64,000 bases of DNA, from assembly GCA_963763755.1 (NCBI GenBank), contig CAVXQE010000002.1, forward strand, positions 124,001 through 188,000, given 5' to 3'. Positions 35,232-43,310 of the stretch are shown piece by piece. The position numbers and the translations under genes were made by a program. How positions within the stretch are numbered: position 1 is the stretch's first letter; every line of letters begins with the position of its first letter. The stretch comes from Gaiellasilicea sp963763755. Lineage in GTDB: Bacteria; Actinomycetota; Thermoleophilia; Gaiellales; Gaiellaceae. The notes under the pieces are model-generated. The model was not told the DNA's origin. It made no database searches and worked only from the letters and a program-made list of their open reading frames with translations.

Positions 35232-36827
35232 ATGGCGACGAGCACGAAGGAGGGCGGGCGCGTCGGACTGGCTGAGCATGGCATCGAGCCGTCTCATGCA
35301 GTCCACTGGAACCCCACGACGTCACTACTCTACAACCACGCCGTCGAGCGCGGCGAGGGGCGGATTGCCGAGGGCGGCCCGCTCAACGTGGACACCGGCA
35401 AGCACACCGGGCGCTCGCCGAAGGACAAGTTCATCGTCCGCGAGCCCGGCTCTGAGGACCGGATCTGGTGGGGGGACGTCAACGCCGAGATCTCCGAGGC
35501 GCACTTCGAGGGGCTGCGTGAGAAGGTCGTCGAGCACCTCGGCCGCAGCGACCTCTACGTCGTCGACGCCTTCGCCGGCGCCGATCCCAAGCATCGAATC
35601 GCCGTCCGCGTCGTCACGAACCATCCGTACCACGCGCTCTTCGCCCGGACGATGTTCATCGACCCGAGCGAGGAGGAGCTGCGCGAGTTCGAGCCGCAGG
35701 CGCTCGTCCTGCACGCGCCCGGTCTCGAGTCCGATCCTGCCGCAGACGGAACCCGCACGGGCACGTTCGTCGTGCTCCACCCGTCGCGCGAGGAGGTGCT
35801 GATCGGCGGCACGTTCTACGCGGGCGAGATCAAGAAGTCGATCTTCACGCTGATGAACGACCGCCTGCCGCTCGAGGACGTCTTCCCGATGCACTGCTCG
35901 GCGAACGTGGGCGACGCGGGGGACGTCGCGATCTTCTTCGGCCTCTCCGGCACCGGCAAGACGACGCTCTCGGCCGATCCGGAGCGCAAGCTGATCGGCG
36001 ACGACGAGCACGGCTGGGGCGACGACGGCGTCTTCAACTTCGAGGGTGGCTGCTACGCGAAGGTGATTCGCCTCTCGGCGGAGGCCGAGCCGCAGATCTA
36101 CAAGATGACGCGAACGTTCGGGACGATCCTCGAGAACGTCGTCATGGACGAACGCGGTGTCCTCGATCTCGACGACGACTCGAAGACGGAGAACACACGC
36201 GCCGCCTACAAGCTGGAGCAGATCGCGAACGCGCTGCCCGCGAAGCGCGCGGGGCATCCGTCGTCGGCGATCTTTCTCACGGCCGACGCATTCGGAATCC
36301 TGCCGCCGATCGCACGCCTGACGCGCGACCAGGCGATGTACTGGTTCCTCTCGGGCTTCACCGCGAAGCTCGCCGGGACCGAGATCGGCGTCCGGGAGCC
36401 GCAGCCGACCTTCTCCGCCTGCTTCGGTGCGCCCTTCCTGCCGCAGCCGCCGGTGGTCTACGCCCGGCTGCTCGCGAAGAAGCTCGACGAGCACGGGACC
36501 CGCGTCTGGCTCGTGAACACCGGCTGGACGGGTGGCCAGTACGGCGAGGGAGCCCGGATGCCGATCAAGGCGACACGTGCGCTGCTCCGTGCCGCGCTCG
36601 CCGGCGAGCTGGACGGAGCCGAGTACCGGAGAGACAACGTCTTCGGCTTCGAGGTGCCGGTGGACGTTCCCGGCGTCGACTCGAAGCTGCTCGATCCGCG
36701 CGGCACCTGGCGCGATCCCGAGGCGTACGACGCGAAGGCCGGCGAGCTCGCGCAGATGTTCCGCGACAACTTCGCGCAGTTCGACGCCGACGACAACATC
36801 GTCGCCGGCGGCCCGCGTCTGACGTGA
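35232..36827 (+). CDS. pckA: Phosphoenolpyruvate carboxykinase (ATP)
   Basis: Converts oxaloacetate plus ATP to phosphoenolpyruvate in gluconeogenesis. 531 residues, intact, from ATG 35232 (an upstream ATG at 35220 is possible). Signatures: KHTGRSPKDKFIVREPGSED (substrate Arg), FAGADPKHRIAVRVVTNHPY, GTFYAGEIKKSIFTLMN, the kinase P-loop FFGLSGTGKTTLSADP, and the metal site LIGDDEHGWGDDGVFNFEGG. Being the ATP-type rather than the GTP-type common in actinobacteria is notable. It is next to the succinate dehydrogenase genes. Confidence 0.96.
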   Translation: MATSTKEGGRVGLAEHGIEPSHAVHWNPTTSLLYNHAVERGEGRIAEGGPLNVDTGKHTGRSPKDKFIVREPGSEDRIWWGDVNAEISEAHFEGLREKVVEHLGRSDLYVVDAFAGADPKHRIAVRVVTNHPYHALFARTMFIDPSEEELREFEPQALVLHAPGLESDPAADGTRTGTFVVLHPSREEVLIGGTFYAGEIKKSIFTLMNDRLPLEDVFPMHCSANVGDAGDVAIFFGLSGTGKTTLSADPERKLIGDDEHGWGDDGVFNFEGGCYAKVIRLSAEAEPQIYKMTRTFGTILENVVMDERGVLDLDDDSKTENTRAAYKLEQIANALPAKRAGHPSSAIFLTADAFGILPPIARLTRDQAMYWFLSGFTAKLAGTEIGVREPQPTFSACFGAPFLPQPPVVYARLLAKKLDEHGTRVWLVNTGWTGGQYGEGARMPIKATRALLRAALAGELDGAEYRRDNVFGFEVPVDVPGVDSKLLDPRGTWRDPEAYDAKAGELAQMFRDNFAQFDADDNIVAGGPRLT

Positions 36828-36865
36828 CGCCGCAGCGAACTCGTTTCGGGTAGCGTCATTCGACG

Positions 36866-38548
36866 GTGGACGCGAAGCACGATGTCGTCGTGATCGGGGC
36901 CGGCTGCGCCGGCATGCGCGCCGCGATCGCAGCCCACGACGCGGGCGCGGATGTCGCCGTCGTCTCGAAGCTGCACCCGACGCGAAGCCACTCCGGTGCC
37001 GCCGAGGGCGGCATCAATGCGGCACTCGGAAACGCAGCCGAGGACAACCCCGAGATCCACACCTTCGACACGGTCAAGGGCTCCGACTACCTCGGCGACC
37101 AGGACTCGATCGAGATCCTCTGCCGCGAGGCGCCCGGCGACATCTACCAGCTCGAGCACTGGGGAGCCGTCTTCTCCCGCGCCGAGGACGGCCGGCTGGC
37201 GCAGCGTCCGTTCGGCGCCGCGGGCTCTCCCCGCACGGTCTACGCGGCGGACATCACCGGCCACGTGCTGATCCAGGTGCTCTACGAGCAGCTCGTCAAG
37301 CGCGACATCACCGTCTACGAGGAGTACTTCGCCTGGCAGCTCGTCATCGACGACGACCGCTGCCAGGGCGTGATCGCGTGGGACCTCCTGCACGGCGGGC
37401 TGAAGGCGATCGGCGGCAAGACGACCGTCCTCGCCACCGGCGGCGTCGGCCGCCTCTACCGCGCGACGACGAACGCGTACGCCTGCACCGGCGACGGGAT
37501 GTCGATGGCGCTCCGCGCCGGGCTGCCGCTGAAGGACATCGAGTTCATGCAGTTCCACCCGACCACGATGTATCCGAGCGGGATCCTGATCACCGAGGGC
37601 TGCCGCGGCGAGGGCGGCATCCTGCGCAACTCCGAGGGCGAGCGCTTCATGGAGCGCTACGCCCCGACGGCGAAGGACCTGGCGAGCCGCGACGTCGTCT
37701 CGCGCTCCGAGCAGACGGAGATCGACGAGGGCCGCGGCATCAACGGGTCGGTCCTGCTCGACCTGACGCACCTCGGCGCGGAGAAGATCCTCACCCGCCT
37801 TCCGGGCTCGCGCGAGCTGGCGATGGTCTACGCGGGGGTCGACCCGATCCTCGAGCCGATCCCGGTCCGCCCGGGCGCGCACTACCACATGGGAGGCGTC
37901 GAAACGGACTCCGACGGCCTCACCGAGCTGACCGGCCTCTACGCGGCAGGCGAGGTCGCCTGCGTGTCGGTCCACGGTGCGAACCGTCTCGGCGGCAACT
38001 CGCTGATGGAGACGATCACCTTCGGCCGGCGCGCCGGGACCTCCGCCGCCGAGTGGGCGCTCGCGAACACGACCGTCAACGTGCCCGAGTCCGCGACGCG
38101 CGACGCCGAGCGCGAGCTGAAGGAGCTCCTCGGCCGCGCGAGCGGGGAACGCCCGTGGCAGATCCGCGACGAGCTCGGCCAGACGATGCTGAAGAACTTC
38201 GGCGTCTTCCGCCGCGAGGATCAGATGAAGGAGCAGATCGGGATCATCGAGAGCCTGCGCGAGCGCTACCCGAAGGTCGTCCTCGAGGACAAGGGCGACG
38301 TCTTCAACTCCGACCTGACCCAGGCGATCGAGCTCGGCTACCTCCTCGACATCGCCGCCTGCATGCTCCAGGCTGGGATTGCGCGCAAGGAGAGCCGGGG
38401 CGCCCACTCGCGCCCGCACGACTATCCGACCCGCGACGACGAGAACTTCATGAAGCACTCGATCACGCGCTGGAAGGACGGCGCGCCCGAGCTGTCGTAC
38501 AAAGAGGTGCGCTTCACGAAATACCTCCCCGAGGAGAGGAAGTACTAG
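36866..38548 (+). CDS. sdhA: Succinate dehydrogenase/fumarate reductase flavoprotein subunit
   Basis: FAD-linked catalytic subunit, 560 residues from GTG 36866. VVVIGAGCAGMRAAIAAHDA is the FAD fold; HPTRSHSGAAEGGINAALGN carries the FAD-binding Ser-His-Ser (covalent His region). The active site has GILITEGCRGEGGILRNSEG and HYHMGGVETDSDGLTELTGL, with ANRLGGNSLMETITFGRRAG near the C-terminus. The enzyme feeds electrons via SdhB into the quinone pool. A lipoprotein gene follows before sdhB. Confidence 0.95.
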   Translation: MDAKHDVVVIGAGCAGMRAAIAAHDAGADVAVVSKLHPTRSHSGAAEGGINAALGNAAEDNPEIHTFDTVKGSDYLGDQDSIEILCREAPGDIYQLEHWGAVFSRAEDGRLAQRPFGAAGSPRTVYAADITGHVLIQVLYEQLVKRDITVYEEYFAWQLVIDDDRCQGVIAWDLLHGGLKAIGGKTTVLATGGVGRLYRATTNAYACTGDGMSMALRAGLPLKDIEFMQFHPTTMYPSGILITEGCRGEGGILRNSEGERFMERYAPTAKDLASRDVVSRSEQTEIDEGRGINGSVLLDLTHLGAEKILTRLPGSRELAMVYAGVDPILEPIPVRPGAHYHMGGVETDSDGLTELTGLYAAGEVACVSVHGANRLGGNSLMETITFGRRAGTSAAEWALANTTVNVPESATRDAERELKELLGRASGERPWQIRDELGQTMLKNFGVFRREDQMKEQIGIIESLRERYPKVVLEDKGDVFNSDLTQAIELGYLLDIAACMLQAGIARKESRGAHSRPHDYPTRDDENFMKHSITRWKDGAPELSYKEVRFTKYLPEERKY

Positions 38549-38550
38549 AA

Positions 38551-39401
38551 ATGGCGACCACGATGAGGAACACCCTCGCTGCGCTCTTCGTAGCGCTCCT
38601 GGCCTGCGCGCTCACGGCTTGTGGCAGCGACGCGGTCGCGCTCGACCCCGTGGCGGAGGCGGCGACGAAGACCACGCCGCGGACTCGATGCGGATCGAGA
38701 TGACGATGACGATGGCCTCGCCCGAGTTCGGCGCCAAGCCCGTCACGTTCAAGCTGAGAGGCATCGCCGCGAACAAGCGATCCGCGATGACGATGCGGAT
38801 GCCGGCGGTCGAAGGCCTCGACCTGGGCAACATCGAGGTCCGCGCCGATGGGCTCGTGGTGTACATGCGCATGCCGTTCCTCCAGCTGGCGGCGCCTCAG
38901 CTGAAGCCGTGGATCAAGGTCGATCTCGGCGAGACCGGCAAGGACCTCGGCATCGACCTGGACGCGCTGATGGAGCTGAGCAACCAGTCGAATCCGACCA
39001 AGGCGCTCGACTTCCTCCGCGCCGCCGGTCAGGTGAAAGAGATCGGCGGCGGGACGGTACGCGGCGTCAAGACCACTCGCTACAAGGGCGTCATCGATCT
39101 CGAGCGCTACGCGAAGCAGGTCGAAAAGAACGGTGGCGGCGCGGCCGCAGCAAGGTCGTTCCGGAAGGTGATCGAGCTGAGTGGAAAGAGCACGATGCCG
39201 ATCGAGCTCTGGATCGACGACGACTCGCTCGTTCGCCGCATGGTCTGGGAGCAGACCGTGTCGGCGGTTGCCGGCCAGGCTCCGTCGAGCGTCAAGGCGA
39301 CGATGGATCTGTTCGACTACGGCGCCGATGTCAAGGTCGTCATCCCACCCGACGACCAGACCTCGTCGATCAAAGATCTGCAGAACCTGGGGGACAGCTG
39401 A
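38551..39401 (+). CDS. LppX/LprG-like lipoprotein embedded in the sdh operon (one frameshift)
   Basis: ATG 38551, three bases after the sdhA stop. The lipobox is in LFVALLACALTACGSDAV. After a slip near 38690, the body has a LolA-like beta-clam pattern: MRIEMTMTMASPEFGAKPVT, FKLRGIAANKRSAMTMRMPA, ADGLVVYMRMPFLQLAAPQL and MPIELWIDDDSLVRRMVWEQ, as in actinobacterial lipoproteins that bind lipids. About 283 residues. Its TGA overlaps the sdhB ATG, so it is translated with the dehydrogenase. The reason for this coupling is unknown. Confidence 0.75.
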
Positions 39402-40480
39402 TGCAGGTTGGCCTGAAGATCTGGCGCTACGACGCGAAGACCGGCGACAAGGCGCTGCGCGAGTACGAGTTCGACGCGCCCGAGGAGGCGACGCTGCTCG
39501 ACTGCCTCGACATCGTCAAGGACCGCCACGACGGCTCGCTCGCCTATCGGAAGAGCTGCCGGATGATGATCTGCGGCTCGTGCGGGATGCGGATGAACGG
39601 CGCTGCCGTGCTCGCCTGCAAGGTGCGGATGTACGACATCGCGAACGCCGGCCACGTGCCTGTGATCTCGGCGATGGGCAACCTCCCGGTGATCAAGGAC
39701 CTCGTCGTCGACATGGATCCCTTCTGGGCCAAGTTCAAGGCGATGAAGCCCTATCTGCAGCCGGGTTACGACCAGCCCGAGGACGGCCGCGAGCACGTGA
39801 TCTCGCAGGAGCGGATGAACGTGATCCACAAGGAGTCGCTCTGCATCAACTGCGGCTGCTGCGTCTCCGAGTGCAACGCGATGGAGTCCGACCCGGAGTT
39901 CATGGGGCCACAGGCGCTTGCCAAGGGGATGCGCTTCGTCGGCGACCCGCGCGATGCGGCCAAGACCGAGCGGCTCGACGCGTACAGCACCGAGCACGGG
40001 ATCTGGGAGTGCACCCGCTGCTACTTCTGCAACGAGCGCTGCCCGAAGGGCGTCGATCCGCGCGACGCGATCGCGAAGCTCGGCGCCGAGGCGATGAAGG
40101 AGGGCATCGACGACGACATGGGCGCCAAGCACGCCAAGTGGTTCGTCACCTCCGCGAAGACGACCGGCTGGCTGCGCGAGACCGAGCTCGTCCCGAAGAC
40201 GCAGGGCATCGTCTCCTCGATCAAGGAGATGAAGTTCGCGATGGGGCTGGCGAAGCACGGCAAGGTGCCCATCCCCTTCCCGCCGCACGTCGCGGAGGGC
40301 GTCAAGGAGTCGCGGGCGCTCTACGACCTCGTCAAGCAGCAGGACCGCCAGGGCGCACAGGGGATCGTCCAGGGCGAGCATGCGCTCGGCCGCCTCGAGC
40401 ACACCGTCGGCCACGGGGACGAGGAACTGCCGATCGAGAAGGGGCTCGAGGTCCGTCTGCCAGAGGAAGGAAGCGCGTGA
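39401..40480 (+). CDS. sdhB: Succinate dehydrogenase/fumarate reductase iron-sulfur subunit
   Basis: Electron-transfer subunit, 359 residues, longer than the usual ~240. The plant-ferredoxin-type [2Fe-2S] site has Cys 53, 58, 61 and 73 (SCRMMICGSCGMR). The second domain has CINCGCCVSEC (147-157) and CTRCYFCNERCPKG (203-213) for the other clusters. The long C-terminal extension (from about residue 230, HAKWFVTSAKTTGWLRETEL onward) fits the non-classical enzymes that pair with an HdrB-like subunit. It is coupled to the lipoprotein upstream (TGATG) and to the HdrB-like gene downstream (GTGA). Confidence 0.94.
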   Translation: MQVGLKIWRYDAKTGDKALREYEFDAPEEATLLDCLDIVKDRHDGSLAYRKSCRMMICGSCGMRMNGAAVLACKVRMYDIANAGHVPVISAMGNLPVIKDLVVDMDPFWAKFKAMKPYLQPGYDQPEDGREHVISQERMNVIHKESLCINCGCCVSECNAMESDPEFMGPQALAKGMRFVGDPRDAAKTERLDAYSTEHGIWECTRCYFCNERCPKGVDPRDAIAKLGAEAMKEGIDDDMGAKHAKWFVTSAKTTGWLRETELVPKTQGIVSSIKEMKFAMGLAKHGKVPIPFPPHVAEGVKESRALYDLVKQQDRQGAQGIVQGEHALGRLEHTVGHGDEELPIEKGLEVRLPEEGSA

Positions 40481-41361
40481 GGAAAGTCGCGTACTACAAG
40501 GGTTGTCTCGCGTCGCTCTCGGCGAAGGAGCTGGACATCTCGACGCAGGCCCTCTCGCCCAAGGTCGGTCTGGAGCTGATCGAGCTCGAGACGGTGACCT
40601 GCTGCGGCGCGGGCGACATCCACGAAGCCGAGCCCGACTACTACCTGCACCTGAACGCGCGCATCCTCGCGTACTCCGAGGCGACCGGTTGCGACACGCT
40701 GATGACGGTCTGCAACGTCTGCACGCTCAACCTGCGGCAGGCGAACTTCCAGCTGCAGGGTGACGCGGCGCTGCTCGAACGCGTCAACGACAACCTCGCG
40801 AAGGTCGGCGTGCCGGAGTACAAGGGCACCGTCGACGTCCAGCACTTCCTCTGGCTCGTCTCCGCAGGGGAAGGCTACGAGCTGCTGCAGGCGGCGGCGC
40901 ACAAGGGCCTGAAGGGCCTGAAGATCGCACCCTTCTACGGCTGCCAGATCCTCCGCCCCTCGAAGCTGCTCGGCTTCGAAGACCCCGACCAGCCCTCGTC
41001 GCTCGAACGGATCATCGAGGCGTGCGGTGGCGAGGCGATCGACTACCCCGCCAAGATCAAGTGCTGCGGCTTCCCGATCATCCAGGCCCGCGAGGAGACC
41101 GCGCTCGGCGAGCTGATCCAGCCGATCGAGCAGGCGAAGGAGGCGGGCGCCGACGCGATCGTGACGCCCTGCCCGCTCTGCCATCTCTCACTCGACGCCT
41201 GGCAGGTGAAGCTGAAGAAGCAGACCGGCAAGGACTTCCAGATGCCGATCCTGCACCTCTCGCAGCTGATCGGCGTCGCCGCCGGGCTCGAGGCCTCGGA
41301 GCTGAAGTTCAAGCGCCACGTGGTCTCCGTGCAGCCCGTGCTCGAGAAATTGAGCGTCTGA
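40477..41361 (+). CDS. sdhE: HdrB-like CCG-domain subunit of type-E succinate dehydrogenase
   Basis: 294 residues with two cysteine-rich CCG domains: VAYYKGCLASLSAKELDIST with TVTCCGAGDIHEAEPD, and FYGCQILRPSKL with IKCCGFPIIQAREETALGEL and TPCPLCHLSLDAWQVKL. This is the heterodisulfide-reductase-B-like subunit that replaces the heme membrane anchors in type-E succinate:quinone reductases. GTG 40477 overlaps the sdhB stop. No heme-b anchor gene (sdhC/D) is present, which supports the type-E assignment. Membrane attachment is expected through this subunit. Confidence 0.9.
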   Translation: MRKVAYYKGCLASLSAKELDISTQALSPKVGLELIELETVTCCGAGDIHEAEPDYYLHLNARILAYSEATGCDTLMTVCNVCTLNLRQANFQLQGDAALLERVNDNLAKVGVPEYKGTVDVQHFLWLVSAGEGYELLQAAAHKGLKGLKIAPFYGCQILRPSKLLGFEDPDQPSSLERIIEACGGEAIDYPAKIKCCGFPIIQAREETALGELIQPIEQAKEAGADAIVTPCPLCHLSLDAWQVKLKKQTGKDFQMPILHLSQLIGVAAGLEASELKFKRHVVSVQPVLEKLSV

Positions 41362-41412
41362 TCGCAAGGTTCCGGCCGCTCCGACGTCTTCATGAGTGGA
41401 GGGGCGGTTTCG

Positions 41413-41441
41413 GGGCCGGCGATCCTGGGGGGCGCCGGCCC
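41413..41441 (+). terminator. GC-rich hairpin after the sdh operon
   Basis: GGGCCGGCG (41413-41421) and CGCCGGCCC (41433-41441) form perfect 9-bp arms with an 11-base loop, 52 bp after the HdrB-like stop. No T-run follows, so factor-independent termination is only possible. The remaining ~180 bases to the next gene are GC-rich, with no gene that I can support. Confidence 0.45.
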
Positions 41442-41619
41442 TGAACACTTCTCTCGACTCCCTGGCCGGCCGGCTCCCGGCGGGCGGACCGCCTCCGCCG
41501 GCCTCGCGCGTCTGGGCGCACGCGGCTCTCCGGGTCTGTGCTTCGCACTATCCCCTCCGGCCGCGCACGCCCAGCGCACGCCAGGAACCGAGAGGGTCGC
41601 AGGTAGTCGATGCTGACTC

Positions 41620-42395
41620 GTGTTCGTGATCTTGCTGGCCGTGGTCGCCGTGGCGGGCCTCGCCTACGGCTGGTACGAGGCCGGCTGGCTGCGCACTGCG
41701 TGTTCTCGATGTGCCGATCGACGGGCTGCCGGTCGCGCTCGACGGGCTGCGGATCGCGCACCTCTCCGACTTCCACCTCGGCCCGCCGTCGCGCGGCAGC
41801 GCCGCTGTGCGGAAAGCGGCGGCCTGGGTGCGCGAACGCCGGCCCGACCTCGTCGTCGCCACAGGGGACCTCCTGTCGCACCCACGCGGGCGGAGGCAGC
41901 TCGACCAGACGCTCGCAAGGTCTCGACGCGTTCGCCGTGCTCGGGAACCACGACATCGCCGTCACGCGCGACCCGTTCTCCCGTCCCGCCGAGCTGGACG
42001 GGCTGCCCGCGACGCTGCTCCTGGACGAGTCGGTGACCGTCGAGCGGCACGGCGAGCGGATCCAGATCGCCGGCCTGGGCCCGCACCCGGTCGGAGCGGT
42101 GCCTGCCCCCGATGCGGACGCGGTGCTGCGGGTGCTCCTCAGCCACTATCCGAGGCTCATCGCGCCCGGCTATCAGCTCGTTCTCGCCGGCCACATGCAC
42201 GCCGGCCAGATCGTGCTGCCGTTTCCGGGCGGGAAGATCCACTTCGCTCATCTCCGGGCGAAGTTCACCGAGGGCTTGTACCGGCGTGGGGACGTGGTGC
42301 TCCACGTCTCGCCCGGCCTCGGCACGACGTTTCTGCCCCTCCGCTTCTTCGCCCGGCCCGAGGTGACCGAGCTGGTTCTAAGATCCGTTCCCTAG
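41620..42395 (+). CDS. Membrane-anchored metallophosphoesterase (frameshifted)
   Basis: GTG 41620 begins an N-terminal membrane anchor (VFVILLAVVAVAGLAYGWYE). The calcineurin-like motifs follow in order: AHLSDFHLGPPSRGS (DxH), VVATGDLLSH (GDxx), AVLGNHDIAVTRDPF (GNHD), LLSHYPRLI and LAGHMHAGQIVLPFPGGK (GHxH). The frame slips near 41700 and 41915. About 255 residues. This group resembles YkuE/YaeI-type phosphodiesterases acting on lipids or nucleotides at the membrane. The stop overlaps the Asp23-like gene. Confidence 0.85.
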
Positions 42396-42685
42396 TGGAA
42401 GGTCATTCGGTCATCTCGCCCGACGTGCTCGCAAGCTACGCGGCCGATGCTGCGCTCGAGGTCGATGGGGTGCGCGAGCTAGCCGGCAAAGGCGTCAAGG
42501 TCGCGCGCGACGAGGGTCAGGTGACCGTCGAGCTGCACCTCGTCCTCGCCTGGGGGGCGCACGCCGGCGAGGTCGGCTCCAAGGTGCAGGCGCACGTCGC
42601 GGACTGCCTCGCGCGGATGGCCGACGTCCGTCCCAACACCATCGACGTGATCGTGGACGAATGGCACAGCGCGTCGTCGGGCTGA
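42395..42685 (+). CDS. Asp23/Gls24 family envelope stress response protein
   Basis: 96 residues from GTG 42395. The family pattern is present: ISPDVLASYAADAALEVDGV, GKGVKVARDEGQVTVELHLV and EVGSKVQAHVADCLARMADV. Members are small cytosolic or membrane-associated proteins linked to alkaline and cell-wall stress. It overlaps the phosphoesterase stop by one base and the GNAT gene by 25 bp. Confidence 0.85.
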   Translation: MEGHSVISPDVLASYAADAALEVDGVRELAGKGVKVARDEGQVTVELHLVLAWGAHAGEVGSKVQAHVADCLARMADVRPNTIDVIVDEWHSASSG

Positions 42686-43280
42686 CCGGGGCGACACTCG
42701 AGCACGCGCCCTCCGTCTGCCAGACCTGCGTCTGGTGGCAGTCGCGCGAACGGCCGGACAGCCGGGAAGGACCGCTGGATCGAGAAGGCCGAGAGACGAG
42801 TTCGGGGCCTGGGGCGCGCTCTACCGGGACGACGACGGACGCCTGCTCGGCTCGATCCAGTACGGCCCTTCGACGCTGTTTCCCCGCGCCGCCGAGCTTC
42901 CGGCCGGGCCCCCGTCCGACGATGCGGTGCTCGTGACGTGCGTCTACGTCGTCTCGAGCGCGACGCCGTGGGTCGAGCAGTCGCTGTTCCTCGCCGCGAT
43001 CGGGGAGGCGCGGGACAAGGGTGCGAAGGCGCTCGAGGCGTTCGCGTACCGCTACCCCGAGGGAGAGTCCACGTACGAGCGGTTCCTCGTCCATCGCACG
43101 GTCTTCCCGCGCGACTTCCTCGCCGACTTCGGCTTCCGGGTGGTGCGTACCCAGGGCCGGGTCGAGCTGCTCCGGCTCGAGTTCGGCGGGCTCGTGCCGG
43201 TGGTCGAAGGCAAGCGCGCTCACGTGCTTCGTGTGCTCAAGGAGGCCTTCGCGCCGGCGCCCGTGCCGCAGCGTCCGTAG
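42661..43280 (+). CDS. GNAT-family N-acetyltransferase with N-terminal CxxC (frameshifted)
   Basis: ATG 42661. The N-terminus VVGLTGATLEHAPSVCQTCV followed by WW is typical of a group of actinobacterial GNATs with a Cys pair before the acetyltransferase core. After slips near 42770-42800 the core continues: DEFGAWGALYRDDDGRLLGS, VYVVSSATPWVEQSLFLAAI, ALEAFAYRYPEGESTYERFL and FLADFGFRVVRTQGRVELLR. About 205 residues. The substrate is unknown. Confidence 0.78.
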
Positions 43281-43310
43281 CGCCCATCCGGAACGGTCGA
43301 TAGGTTTCCC

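Noticed and set aside
36458..38458. A 666-residue minus-strand frame opposite sdhA
   Set aside because: Low-complexity Arg/Val/Leu-rich composition typical of antisense to a high-GC gene; sdhA on the plus strand is certain.
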